NCBI GenBank assembly: GCA_945897515.1
Contig: CAMDFO010000007.1
Coordinates: 1-64,000, forward strand
Direction of reading: 5' to 3'
Source: Rhodoplanes serenus
Lineage (GTDB): Bacteria > Pseudomonadota > Alphaproteobacteria > Rhizobiales > Xanthobacteraceae
Length of the DNA: 64,000 nucleotides
A program made the translations under genes and the position numbers. This document shows positions 37,978 to 47,498 of this stretch, piece after piece. Position 1 is the first letter of the stretch, and every line of letters starts with the position of its first letter. The notes under the pieces are model-generated. The model was not told the origin of the DNA. It did not search any database and saw only the letters and a program-made list of their open reading frames with translations.

Positions 37978-39116
37978 TGCAGTTCACTTTCTTCCACCTG
38001 ATGCCCTACCGCCCGCTCGACATGGCTGAGCGCCACAAGCACCGCGCCGGCTGGGTGGTGCTACCGAACACGCTGTACGACCCGAAAAAGGGAGCCGACG
38101 AATACCAGTCCTACATCGACCAGTTGGTCTATGCGGAGAAGCTCGGCTTCGACGTCATCGCGGTCAACGAACACCATCAGACCGCCTACGGCCTGATGCC
38201 GGCGCCGAACCTGATCGCCGCGACGCTGATCGCTCGCACCACAAAAGCCAAGATCGCCATCATCGGCCGCGCGCTGCCGCTGGTGAACAACCCGGTCAAC
38301 ATCGCCGAAGAATTCGCCATGCTCGACAACCTGTCGCGCGGCCGGATCATCACCGGTTTCGTGCGCGGCATCGGCAACGAGTATCACTCAACCGGCATCA
38401 ATCCGTTCTGGTCGCATGAGCGCTATCAGGAGGCGCACGACCTGATCGTCCAGGCCTGGACCAGGCCCGGCCCCTTCAGCTTCGAGGGCGAGCACTACAA
38501 CAACCGCTATGTGAACCTCTGGCCCCGGCCGTACCAGAATCCGCATCCGCCGATCTGGATACCCTCGATGGGATCGTCGGAAACGATCAAATGGGCTGCC
38601 GCGCCGGAGCGCAAATATCCATTCCTGGTGACGTTCAGCGGCCGCGACCTGGTGGCGCGTTATCTCAACATGTATCGCGAGCAGGCCAGGGAGTACGGCT
38701 ACGAGCCTTCGGGCGACCAGCTTGGCTGGGCGTCTCCCGTTTACGTGGCCGACACCGATGAGCGCGCAAAGGCCGAGGCCAAGGCCGGAATGGAGTCGCT
38801 GTTCAATGACTTCCTCGCGGTGCCCTTCCAGATGCTGCTGCCGCCCGGCTATACGTCGCTGCCGTCGATGAAGAACACCCTTCGGCTGCGCAAGCAGCTT
38901 GGCGCGCAGAAGCGCCATTCGATCGAGGAACTGATGGAAAGCGGCACGGTGGTGGTCGGCTCGCCCAAGACCGTGCGCGACGAGCTGTCGCGGCTGCGCG
39001 ACGCGACCAGGGCGAACAACCTGGTGACCATGCTGCAGTTCGGCGTGCTGCCGGACGATCTCACCAAGCGCAACATGGAGATGTTCGCATCCGAGGTGAT
39101 GCCGCATCTGCGATAA
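37977..39116 (+). CDS. LLM-class flavin-dependent oxidoreductase (luciferase-like)
   Basis: 379 residues of the bacterial-luciferase TIM barrel: FDVIAVNEHHQTAYGLMPAPNLIAA, RAL PLVNNPVNIAEEFAMLDNLSRGR (spacing added), and EWIP-like flavin contacts; C-terminal SGTVVVGSPKTVRDEL closes the fold. Such FMNH2-dependent monooxygenases oxidise aromatic, sulfonate or N-heterocyclic compounds and usually rely on a separate flavin reductase. Start codon overlaps the hydrolase stop (TAATG). A relative is encoded at 49507. Confidence 0.88.
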   Translation: MQFTFFHLMPYRPLDMAERHKHRAGWVVLPNTLYDPKKGADEYQSYIDQLVYAEKLGFDVIAVNEHHQTAYGLMPAPNLIAATLIARTTKAKIAIIGRALPLVNNPVNIAEEFAMLDNLSRGRIITGFVRGIGNEYHSTGINPFWSHERYQEAHDLIVQAWTRPGPFSFEGEHYNNRYVNLWPRPYQNPHPPIWIPSMGSSETIKWAAAPERKYPFLVTFSGRDLVARYLNMYREQAREYGYEPSGDQLGWASPVYVADTDERAKAEAKAGMESLFNDFLAVPFQMLLPPGYTSLPSMKNTLRLRKQLGAQKRHSIEELMESGTVVVGSPKTVRDELSRLRDATRANNLVTMLQFGVLPDDLTKRNMEMFASEVMPHLR

Positions 39117-39156
39117 ATCGTATAGGCTAATAACAAGAACACTGAGGGAGGATGCG

Positions 39157-40116
39157 ATGCGAGCAATAGCAGCAACTGCAATTCTGTGCCTGACGGCATG
39201 CGGAGCATTGGCGCAGGAGCTGCCCTGTTCGCAGGTGCGGCTGATCGTCCCCTACCCGGCCGGCGGCGCAACCGACGTCGCCACCCGGGTGATTGCCGAA
39301 CGGCTGGACGCCGCCATGAAGAAGCCCTTCGTGGTCGAGAACCGCGGCGGCGCCGCCGGCAACATCGGCACGGTCGCGGCAATCAATGCCCCGGCGGACG
39401 GCTGCACGCTGCTGATCAATGCCACCGTGATCGCAACCTTCCCCCACAGCTTCTCGAAGCTCCCCTACGATCCGTTCAAGGACCTGGTCCCGGTCGGCGG
39501 CATTGGCGTCACGCCGTCGCTGATCGTGGCCGCGCCCTCGGTGGCGGCCAAGGACATCAAGGACCTGGTGGAATGGAGCAAGTCCAAACCCGACGGCCTC
39601 AACTACAGCACCGCCGGCTACGGGCTGCAGCAGCACTTGGCGACCGAGGAGATTGCGCAGCGGACCGGCGCGAAGGTCACCCATGTCGCCTATCGCGGCG
39701 GCGGGACCGCGATGACCGACCTGATCGCGGCGCGGCTCGACTTCGGCGTCTTCCTCGCCGGAACGACCAAGGGCCTGATCGCCGACGGCAAGCTCCGCGG
39801 AATCGCGATTGTCTCAGACAAGCGATCGGACCTGGTGCCGGAAATTCCGACCACTGCCGAGCAGGGCCTGCCCGGCATGATCTCCCACGGCGTGCATTTC
39901 ATGATGTTCGCGCCGGCGGCGACGCCCAAGCCGATTGTGGCTCGGCTTGGCGCCGAACTGCACAAGATCGTCGCCGAGCCCTCCCTGAAGCAGCGCTTTG
40001 TCGCTATCGGCTTCGACGCCACCCCGCTTACGGGCGACGAGGTGGCCGCCATCATGCGCAAGACCGGCGACGACCTGGCGCCGGTCATCAAGCGCCTGAA
40101 CATCAAGCTGGACTGA
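39157..40116 (+). CDS. tripartite tricarboxylate transporter (Bug) substrate-binding protein
   Basis: 319 residues. Signal sequence MRAIAATAILCLTACGALAQ, which contains an LTAC that could act as a lipobox, although cleavage after ALA is as likely. Bug motifs: VRLIVPYPAGGATDVATRVIAERL, VVENRGGAAGNIGT, THVAYRGGGTAMTDLIAARLDF. The extra cysteines (LPCSQ and DGCTLL) may form a disulfide. It is 40 bases after the LLM gene, so probably the last gene of that operon. Confidence 0.9.
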   Translation: MRAIAATAILCLTACGALAQELPCSQVRLIVPYPAGGATDVATRVIAERLDAAMKKPFVVENRGGAAGNIGTVAAINAPADGCTLLINATVIATFPHSFSKLPYDPFKDLVPVGGIGVTPSLIVAAPSVAAKDIKDLVEWSKSKPDGLNYSTAGYGLQQHLATEEIAQRTGAKVTHVAYRGGGTAMTDLIAARLDFGVFLAGTTKGLIADGKLRGIAIVSDKRSDLVPEIPTTAEQGLPGMISHGVHFMMFAPAATPKPIVARLGAELHKIVAEPSLKQRFVAIGFDATPLTGDEVAAIMRKTGDDLAPVIKRLNIKLD

Positions 40117-40244
40117 CCGGGGCCGGCTCCCACTCCCGGCCTGCCCATCCAGGGCCGGCCGTGGGATAAATTGACGTTGTTTTTCGCAACGATTACCGTC
40201 GATTGAAACGGCCGACGCGGCCGCAGCATCGCGGGAGGGAATCA

Positions 40245-41426
40245 ATGAGAAAAGTCCTGATCGGAATCTTGGGCGCCACTGCACTGGCGATCGGCGCGAG
40301 CCCGGCCAGCGCACAGGGCACGGTCAAGATCGGCGTGATCATGACGCTGTCCGGCCAATTCGCCGACGCTGGCGTCCAGATGCAGAACGGCGTCAAGACC
40401 TACATGCAGCAGTTCGGCGACACCGTCGGCGGCAAGAAGATCGAGCTGATCGTCAAAGACTCCGGCGGGATGGCTCCGGACGTCGCCAAGCGCCTTGCGC
40501 AGGAGCTGGTCGTGCGCGACCGGGTCGACATCCTCGCCGGTTTCGTGCTGACGCCGAACGCGCTCGCCGGCGGCGACGTGTCGGCTGAAGCCAAGAAGTT
40601 CATGGTGGTGATGAACGCCGCAACCTCGATCGTCACAACCAAGTCGCCCTACATAGTGCGTTCGTCGGTGACGCTGCCGCAGGTCGCCGAGACGTTCGGC
40701 AAGTGGGCCGCCACCAAGGGCGGCGTAAAGAAAACCTATTCGATGGTGACGGACTACGGCCCCGGCCACGACTTTGAGGCCGGCTTCCACCGCGCGTTCA
40801 AGGAAGCGGGCGGCGAGGTCATCGGCCAGGTGCGTTTCCCGGTGGCAAACCCGGACTTCTCGGCGTTCATCCAGCGCGCCAAGGATCTCAATCCGGAATC
40901 GATCATGATCTTCGTGCCCGGCGGCGCGCAGCCGGCGGCGCTCGGCAAGGCCTTCGCCGAACGCGGCATCGATCCGAACAAAACCAAAATCCTCGGCTCC
41001 GGCGAGACCACCGCCGAGCAGGCTCTCAAGAGCATGGGCGACGCCAGCCTCGGCATCATCACCGCCTGGCACTACGACTACATGAGCAAGGATGCGAAGA
41101 ACGTGCAGTTCGTGAAGCTGTACAACGACATGCACAAGCGCAATCCGGACTTCTTCTCGATCGGCGGCTATGACGGCATGCACGTCATCTACGAATCGCT
41201 GAAGAAGGCCGGCGGCAAGACCGACGGCGACTCGCTGATCGCCGCAGCCAAGGGCCTGAAGTGGGACAGCCCGCGCGGCCCGATGTCGATCGACCCGGAG
41301 ACCCGCGACGTGGTGCAGACCATCTACATCCGCAAGGTCGAGAAGGTCTCCGGCGAACTGACCAACGTGCCGTTCGACAAGGTCGAGAACGTCAAGGACC
41401 CGGTGAAGGCGCGGATGCCGCGCTAG
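40245..41426 (+). CDS. Liv-type ABC transporter substrate-binding protein
   Basis: 393 residues. Signal peptide MRKVLIGILGATALAIGASPASA, then the type I periplasmic binding fold: KIGVIMTLSGQFADAGVQM, NAATSIVTTKSPYIVRSS, YGPGHDFEAGF, and a C-terminal SIDPETRDVVQTIYIRKVEKV. A GGGAGGGA site precedes the ATG. It is clearly homologous to the next gene and precedes one set of livHMGF-like genes; the two may be alternative receptors for one importer. Ligand unknown; this group also binds aromatic acids and amides, not only leucine. Confidence 0.92.
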   Translation: MRKVLIGILGATALAIGASPASAQGTVKIGVIMTLSGQFADAGVQMQNGVKTYMQQFGDTVGGKKIELIVKDSGGMAPDVAKRLAQELVVRDRVDILAGFVLTPNALAGGDVSAEAKKFMVVMNAATSIVTTKSPYIVRSSVTLPQVAETFGKWAATKGGVKKTYSMVTDYGPGHDFEAGFHRAFKEAGGEVIGQVRFPVANPDFSAFIQRAKDLNPESIMIFVPGGAQPAALGKAFAERGIDPNKTKILGSGETTAEQALKSMGDASLGIITAWHYDYMSKDAKNVQFVKLYNDMHKRNPDFFSIGGYDGMHVIYESLKKAGGKTDGDSLIAAAKGLKWDSPRGPMSIDPETRDVVQTIYIRKVEKVSGELTNVPFDKVENVKDPVKARMPR

Positions 41427-41568
41427 CCGCAAACCGCGGCCGGGCCGCAACCGGCGGCCCGGCATTCCTCAAGCTTCTAGTGCACCGGCTCGCGGTGTCG
41501 TAGTGTCGTGGCCAGAAGCGGCCGGGCGACACGCCACGGCCGGACCATCACGACAACGGGAGGGTACG

Positions 41569-42744
41569 ATGCGGAAGGTGTTCCTTGGAGCGGCCGCAGC
41601 CATCGCGATCACGCTGGGCACGGGCCCGGCGAGCGCGCAGAACGTCAAGATCGGCGTGGTGATGTCGTTCTCCGGGCAGTTCGCCGATCCCGGCGCGCAG
41701 ATCGACAACGGCATCAAACTCTACATGAAGCAGAACGGCGACACCGTCGCCGGCAGGAAGATCGAGATCATCCGCAAGGACTCGGGCGGCATCGCGCCGG
41801 ACGTCGCCAAGCGGCTCTCGCAGGAGGTCATCGTGCGCGACGGCGCGCAGGTCCTCGCCGGTTACGACCTGACGCCCAATGCGCTTGCCGCCGCCGACGT
41901 ATCGGCGCAGGCCAAGACCTTCATGGTCAACATGAACGCGGCAACTTCGGTCATCACCACCAAGTCGCCCTACATGGCGCGCACCTCGTTCACCGTGTGG
42001 CAGGTCAACGAGGCGCTCGGCGCTTGGGCCTACAAGAACGGCGTGCGCAAGGCCTATACCCTGGTCTCCGACTTCGGCCCGGGCTGGGACGGCGAAGCGG
42101 CTTTTCAGAAAGGCTTCAAGGACGCCGGCGGCGAGATCATCGGCCAGGCACGCTATCCGGTGGCGAACCTCGATTTCACCGCCTTCGTGCAGCGCGCCAA
42201 GGACTCCAATCCGGACGGCATCTACATCTGGGTGCCGGGCGGACCGCAGCCGGCGGCGATCGGCAAGGCGATCGCCGAGCGTGGCATCGACAAAAGCAAG
42301 GTCAAGGTCATGGGCCAGGGTGAGTTGACCTATGAAGAGGCGCTCAAGAGCATGGGCGACGCCGGCCTCGGCCTGATCACCGCGTTCCACTACGACTACA
42401 ATCACCAGTCGGCAAAGAACAAGGCGTTCGTCACCGCCTACAACACCGAGTTCAAGCGCAATCCCGACATGTTCTCGGTCGGCGGCTACGACGGCATGCA
42501 CCTGATCTACGAAGCGCTCAAGAAGACCGCCGGCAAGACCGACGCCGACTCGCTGATCGCCGCCGCCAAGGGCATGCGGTGGGAAAGCCCGCGCGGTCCG
42601 ATGTCTATCGATCCGGAAACGCGCGACGTGGTGCAGACCGTCTATATCCGGCGTGTCGAGAAGGTCGGCGGCCACCTGGTCAACGTCGACATCGACAAGA
42701 TCGAGAACGTCAAAGATCCGTGGAAAGCGCGGCAGCCGAAGTAG
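41569..42744 (+). CDS. Liv-type ABC transporter substrate-binding protein (tandem paralogue)
   Basis: 391 residues. Signal peptide MRKVFLGAAAAIAITLGTGPASA, then KIGVVMSFSGQFADPGAQI and a C-terminal SIDPETRDVVQTVYIRRVEKV, almost superimposable on its upstream neighbour but with a different ligand-site stretch (MARTSFTVWQVNEALG against VRSSVTLPQVAETFG). The ATG at 41569 follows GGGAGGG. The immediate membrane genes begin 42 bases after it, so this is the binding protein most directly coupled to the importer. Confidence 0.92.
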   Translation: MRKVFLGAAAAIAITLGTGPASAQNVKIGVVMSFSGQFADPGAQIDNGIKLYMKQNGDTVAGRKIEIIRKDSGGIAPDVAKRLSQEVIVRDGAQVLAGYDLTPNALAAADVSAQAKTFMVNMNAATSVITTKSPYMARTSFTVWQVNEALGAWAYKNGVRKAYTLVSDFGPGWDGEAAFQKGFKDAGGEIIGQARYPVANLDFTAFVQRAKDSNPDGIYIWVPGGPQPAAIGKAIAERGIDKSKVKVMGQGELTYEEALKSMGDAGLGLITAFHYDYNHQSAKNKAFVTAYNTEFKRNPDMFSVGGYDGMHLIYEALKKTAGKTDADSLIAAAKGMRWESPRGPMSIDPETRDVVQTVYIRRVEKVGGHLVNVDIDKIENVKDPWKARQPK

Positions 42745-42786
42745 CGCCGGTCCTTCGGTGATCGACCGGCGGGGACGCCTGCAATC

Positions 42787-43650
42787 ATGACCTCTGTGCT
42801 CGGCGTCCTGTTCGACGGATTCGCCTACGGCATGCTGCTGTTCCTGCTGTCGGTCGGGCTGTCGGTGACGCTCGGGATGATGAATTTCGTCAACCTGGCA
42901 CACTGCAGCTTCGGCATGATCGGCGGCTATGTCACCGTCACGCTGATGAACAGCATGGGGTGGCCGTTCCTGGCCACCCTGCCGATGGCATTCATCGCAG
43001 CGGCGGCCACCAGCGTGGTGTTCGAACGCACCATGTTCCGCCGCCTCTACCGCGCAAGCGATCTCGACCAGTGCCTGCTCACGATCGGTCTGGTTTTCGC
43101 GTCGGTTGCCGCGGCGGCCTACATCTACGGCACCATCCAGCAACCGGTAAACCTGCCGTCGTATCTGCGCGGCTCCTATCAGGTCATGGGCGTCACGCTT
43201 GGGGCTTATCGGCTCTTCCTGATCGCGTTCTCGCTGGTCGTCACCGCGGTGCTGGTGATCTCGCTGGAATACACCCGCTTCGGCGCGCAGGTTCGCGCCG
43301 CGGTGGACAACCAGCGCATGGCGCGCGGATTGGGCATTAACGTCGATGGCGCATTCGCCATCACCTTTGCGCTCGGCAGCGGCCTTGCAGGACTGGGCGG
43401 CGCGCTCGCCATCGACATCGTCGGTCTCGATCCGTCGTTCGCGCTGGCCTATCTAGTGTACGTGCTGATCGTGGTTTCGGTCGGCGGCCTGGGCTCGATC
43501 GGCGGTTCGTTCGTCGCAGCCACGCTGCTGGGCATCAGCGACATGGCCGGCAAGTATTATTTTCCGGAGATCGGCTCGTTCCTGATCTATCTGGTGATGA
43601 TCAGTCTCCTGATGTGGCGGCCTGCCGGGCTGTTCGGGAGGCGTGCATGA
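42787..43650 (+). CDS. Liv-type ABC transporter permease (LivH-like)
   Basis: 287 residues, about eight membrane segments. LivH signature elements: GLSVTLGMMNFVNLAHCSFGMIGGYV near the N terminus and the late GLGSIGGSFVAATLLG cytoplasmic loop that contacts the ATPases. It overlaps the next permease by an ATGA. Together with the three genes that follow it completes one branched-chain amino acid-type importer. Confidence 0.93.
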   Translation: MTSVLGVLFDGFAYGMLLFLLSVGLSVTLGMMNFVNLAHCSFGMIGGYVTVTLMNSMGWPFLATLPMAFIAAAATSVVFERTMFRRLYRASDLDQCLLTIGLVFASVAAAAYIYGTIQQPVNLPSYLRGSYQVMGVTLGAYRLFLIAFSLVVTAVLVISLEYTRFGAQVRAAVDNQRMARGLGINVDGAFAITFALGSGLAGLGGALAIDIVGLDPSFALAYLVYVLIVVSVGGLGSIGGSFVAATLLGISDMAGKYYFPEIGSFLIYLVMISLLMWRPAGLFGRRA

Positions 43651-44678
43651 CGAGCACGGACGGCGCGCTCGCGGGACCGCAGCAGTATCTCCGTGCGCAG
43701 CAGCGCTGGCGCGCGATCGAGATCGTGTTCTGGCTGTCGCTGCTGCTGCCGTTCGTGGTGACCCCGAATTATCTCGTGCTGGCGAGCCAGGTCGCGATCA
43801 CCGCGCTGTTCGCGTTATCGCTCGACCTGATCCTGGGTTACGCCGGCATTGTCTCGCTCGGGCACGCCGCATTCTTCGGCTTCGGCGCTTACACCGCGGG
43901 CATTCTCTCCAAGCACGGCTGGGGCGAGCCGCTCACCGGATTGCTGATCTCCGGCTTCGCCGCCGGCCTGCTTGGCTATCTGATGAGCTTCATCATCGCA
44001 CGCTTCCGCCATCTCGCGCTGATCATGATCACGCTCGGCTTCGGCTTCCTATTGCTGGAGCTCGCAAACAGCCTGGGCTGGCTGACCGGCGGCGCCGACG
44101 GGTTGCAGGGCGTCAAGACCTGGCCGCTGCTGGGCATGTTCAAGTTCGACCTGTGGGGCGTCACGTCCTATTGGTATTCGCTGATCGTGCTGTTCATCCT
44201 GTTCCTGGTATGCCGACGGCTGATCAACTCACCATTCGGGCTGTCGCTGCGCGGCATCCGCGAGAACGCCGTCCGCATGCGCGCCGTCGGAGCGGAAAGC
44301 CGCGCGCATCTGCAGAAGATCTACACCATCTCCGCCGCCATCGCCGGTATCGCCGGCGCGCTGCTGACGCAGACGACCGACACGGTGTCGCTCGGCGTGC
44401 TGAATTTCGAGCGGTCGGCCGACGTACTGGTCATTCTTATTCTCGGCGGCGCCGGCCGGCTGTACGGCGGCATCATCGGCGCGATCATTTTCCTGGTGGC
44501 GCGCGACCAGTTTTCCGGCATCAACCCGCAATACTGGTACTTCCCGATCGGCGTGCTGCTGGTCGTGGTCGTGCTGTTCCTGCCGAACGGCATCCTCGGC
44601 GGGCTCGCGCAGATCGTCGAATCCGAGCGCTGGCAGCGCTGGACGGCCAATCTGACGCCATGGCGGAAAAAGCCATGA
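43647..44678 (+). CDS. Liv-type ABC transporter permease (LivM-like)
   Basis: 343 residues with about ten membrane segments. LivM elements: LILGYAGIVSLGHAAFFGFGAYTAG and the coupling loop FGLSLRGIRENAVRMRAVG followed by GGAGRLYGGIIGA. Start is the ATG at 43647 (GGGAGG site, ATGA with the upstream gene). Its own stop overlaps the ATPase start, again as ATGA. Confidence 0.93.
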   Translation: MTSTDGALAGPQQYLRAQQRWRAIEIVFWLSLLLPFVVTPNYLVLASQVAITALFALSLDLILGYAGIVSLGHAAFFGFGAYTAGILSKHGWGEPLTGLLISGFAAGLLGYLMSFIIARFRHLALIMITLGFGFLLLELANSLGWLTGGADGLQGVKTWPLLGMFKFDLWGVTSYWYSLIVLFILFLVCRRLINSPFGLSLRGIRENAVRMRAVGAESRAHLQKIYTISAAIAGIAGALLTQTTDTVSLGVLNFERSADVLVILILGGAGRLYGGIIGAIIFLVARDQFSGINPQYWYFPIGVLLVVVVLFLPNGILGGLAQIVESERWQRWTANLTPWRKKP

Positions 44679-45422
44679 GCACGCCTGCCCTCTCCACGCG
44701 CGGCCTGAACAAGAACTTCGGTTCGCTGGTGGTCGCAAGCGACATCGAGATCGAGCTGCCGCAAGGCGTGCGCTACGCGCTGATCGGGCCGAACGGCGCG
44801 GGCAAGACCACGCTGATCAACCTGATGACCGGCATGTTGAAGCCGGACGGCGGGCAGATCCAGCTTGGCGGCGAGGAGATCACCGCACTCGGGCCCGAAG
44901 CACGGGTGCGGCGCGGGCTGGTCCGCACCTTCCAGATCAACAGCCTGTTTCCTCATCTCAACCCGCTGGAGGCGGTGACGCTGGCGGTTTGCGAGCGCCA
45001 GGAGGTTTCGCGCACCTGGTGGAAGCCGATCACCGCCTACAGCGCCGAGGTCGACGAGGCCTACGGCATTCTCAAAACTCTGATGCTGGCGCAGGTTTGC
45101 TATCGCCAGACCCGTGAGCTGGCCTACGGCCAGCAGCGGCTCTTGGAGATCGCGCTGGCGCTTGCGACCAGGCCCAAGGTGCTGCTGCTCGACGAGCCGG
45201 CCGCGGGCGTGCCGCGCGACGAGAGCGCCGAGCTGTTCGCGGCCGTCACCAATCTGTCGCAGGACATCACCGTGTTATTCATCGAGCACGACATGGACTT
45301 CGTGTTCCGCTTTGCCAGCCGCATCATTGTCATGGTCGGCGGCCGCATCCTGGTCGAGGGCACGCCGGACGAAATTTCGGCCGATCCGCGGGTGCGCGAG
45401 GTCTACCTCGGGAGCGCGCATC

Positions 45423-45430
<8 letters not shown>
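44675..45430 (+). CDS. Liv-type ABC transporter ATP-binding protein (LivG-like)
   Basis: 251 residues: Walker A GPNGAGKTT, LVRTFQINSLFPHLNPLEAV (LivG-type Q-loop region), Walker B VLLLDEPAAGV and switch His in FIEHDMDFV. The signature is ELAYGQQRLLEIA, a LivG-like variant of LSGGQ. The ATG at 44675 overlaps the permease stop; an ATG at 44660 lies in frame but upstream. Confidence 0.93.
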
Positions 45431-46142
<712 letters not shown>

Positions 46143-46168
46143 CGCGCGCTTCGAACGCTTTCCACCGT

Positions 46169-46275
46169 CCTCATCCTGAGGAGCCGCCGAAGGCGGCGTC
46201 TCGAAGGATGGCGGCGAGTCCCGTCCTTGCCCATGCTTCGAGACGCATCGCTTCGCGATGCTCCTCAGCATGAGG
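46169..46275. repeat. interspersed palindromic repeat
   Basis: Outer arms cctcatcctgaggagc (46169-46184) and gctcctcagcatgagg (46260-46275) pair with one mismatch, enclosing inner hairpins such as gccgccgaaggcggc (46183-46197) and gcatcgcttcgcgatgc. It lies in the convergent space after livF and before the next, minus-strand gene, so it may act as a bidirectional terminator. This type of repeat is common in alphaproteobacterial genomes. Confidence 0.75.
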
Positions 46276-46338
46276 TCGAAGAAAAACTGACGCCGCGGGA
46301 AAGAGACCCACGGCGCGCAGTTCCGTGTCATGCAACAA

Positions 46339-47232
46339 TCAACTCGCCAGGCGGATCACGGCGTTGTCGTAGGCCTGGGAGCCGAGATCGTTGTTTTCGA
46401 TGATGCCGCGCTCGGCGATCCAAGCCCGCGAATCCTCGAAGATCTCGCGCGAATACGGCTCGAACACGATGCGCTCGCCGGGGCCCCAGCGGCGCGTGTC
46501 CATGGTGTCGTGGAAGCGCTTCGGGAACTCGTTCTTGTAGTGCTTGGTGTAAAGCTCCGGCCGCAGATCGATGTCGGCCTGCGCCCGCCTCAGAGCGCGG
46601 AAGAACTTCTGCACGTCCTCCATGTCCGGATCGCCGGTGAGCATGGTCGCCATCATGAAGGTGCAGTCGACCACCTTCCGGAAGCCGAGCTGCTCGGCGT
46701 AATAGTAAGGTCCGGAGAACAGCGTGCAGGCCGGCACCTCGCCGTTGAGCAGCTTCTCCATGCGGCCGAACACCAGCCCGTCCTTGAACGACAGGTTGAT
46801 CTTGTCCTGCGGCATGAACTGCTCGAGCGCCTGGATGGTGGCGTAGTGGCTGCCGGACTGGTAGCCGACCGAGATCGGCACGCCGGCGAGGTCCTCGGGC
46901 TTCTTCACGGGAGAATCCGCCGGCACGAAGATGCCGCAGGTCGAGACCTGATAGACGTCGCCGTAGAGCTTGCCGTGGCCCTTGGTGGCCGCGACGTTCA
47001 CGGTCCAGTGACAGGCGCAGGAGATGTCGGACTTGCGGCCGCGCTCGAAGGTCTGCATCGCGCCGATCTTGTCGCCGAGCTGCTGCGACGCGCCGTCGCT
47101 CGACTGCACGAGCTCGCGGAAGATGTAATCGAGCCCTTCGTTTTTGAAGTAGCCCTTCTCCTCGGCGACCCATTCCTGGAGCCGGAAGTGCGGCTCGATG
47201 ATGAATTTTTCCTTTGTTGCTTCCTTGGCCAT
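46339..47232 (-). CDS. NMT1/SsuA-like periplasmic-binding-fold protein without signal peptide
   Basis: 297 residues. The ligand-binding fold of NMT1/THI5, taurine and nitrate receptors is suggested by LQEWVAEEKGYFKNEGLDY, CGIFVPADSPVKKPEDLAGVPISVGYQSGSHY, a fold-typical KLLNGEVPA, and a late Ala/Lys tail. Unlike the other receptors here it has no signal sequence; the charged start MAKEATKEKF argues for a cytoplasmic protein, perhaps an enzyme or sensor. It is followed by no permease or ATPase and is divergent from nothing close. Alternative: a family of decarboxylase-like or binding enzymes sharing this fold. Confidence 0.65.
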   Translation of the reverse strand: MAKEATKEKFIIEPHFRLQEWVAEEKGYFKNEGLDYIFRELVQSSDGASQQLGDKIGAMQTFERGRKSDISCACHWTVNVAATKGHGKLYGDVYQVSTCGIFVPADSPVKKPEDLAGVPISVGYQSGSHYATIQALEQFMPQDKINLSFKDGLVFGRMEKLLNGEVPACTLFSGPYYYAEQLGFRKVVDCTFMMATMLTGDPDMEDVQKFFRALRRAQADIDLRPELYTKHYKNEFPKRFHDTMDTRRWGPGERIVFEPYSREIFEDSRAWIAERGIIENNDLGSQAYDNAVIRLAS

Positions 47233-47300
47233 GTTCGTCCTCCGTTTTGGCAGTCAGTGGCTAGCGAGAGATTTTCCTGAATCGAGTTCCGCCGTTTGAC

Positions 47301-47480
47301 CCGTCATCCTGAGGTGCGAGCGCTTGCGAGCCTCCGCAAGTCGGCCTTGGCCGACTTGCGTACTCAACAATCCAATGTCGGGTAAACCCGACATTGGTGG
47401 ATGCACGGCCCCGATGGGGCAACAGCCGGGCCGTCGCCCTTCGAGGCTCGGCCAAGAGGCCGAGCACCTCAGGGTGACGG
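47301..47480. repeat. compound palindromic repeat
   Basis: Outer arms ccgtcatcctgaggtgc and gcacctcagggtgacgg (47301-47317 with 47464-47480) pair with one mismatch. Inside are a perfect 11-bp stem with a 2-base loop (47336-47346/47349-47359, gcaagtcggcc) and a perfect 12-bp stem with a 2-base loop (47372-47383/47386-47397, ccaatgtcgggt). It fills most of the gap between the NMT1-like and GntR genes. No gene seen in it. Confidence 0.8.
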
Positions 47481-47498
47481 AGTGAGAGCGGATGCGCG

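Noticed and set aside
47301-47480. Possible CRISPR array, because of several short palindromes in a row
   Set aside because: The units differ in sequence and there are no equal-length spacers or repeated direct units; no cas genes in the window.
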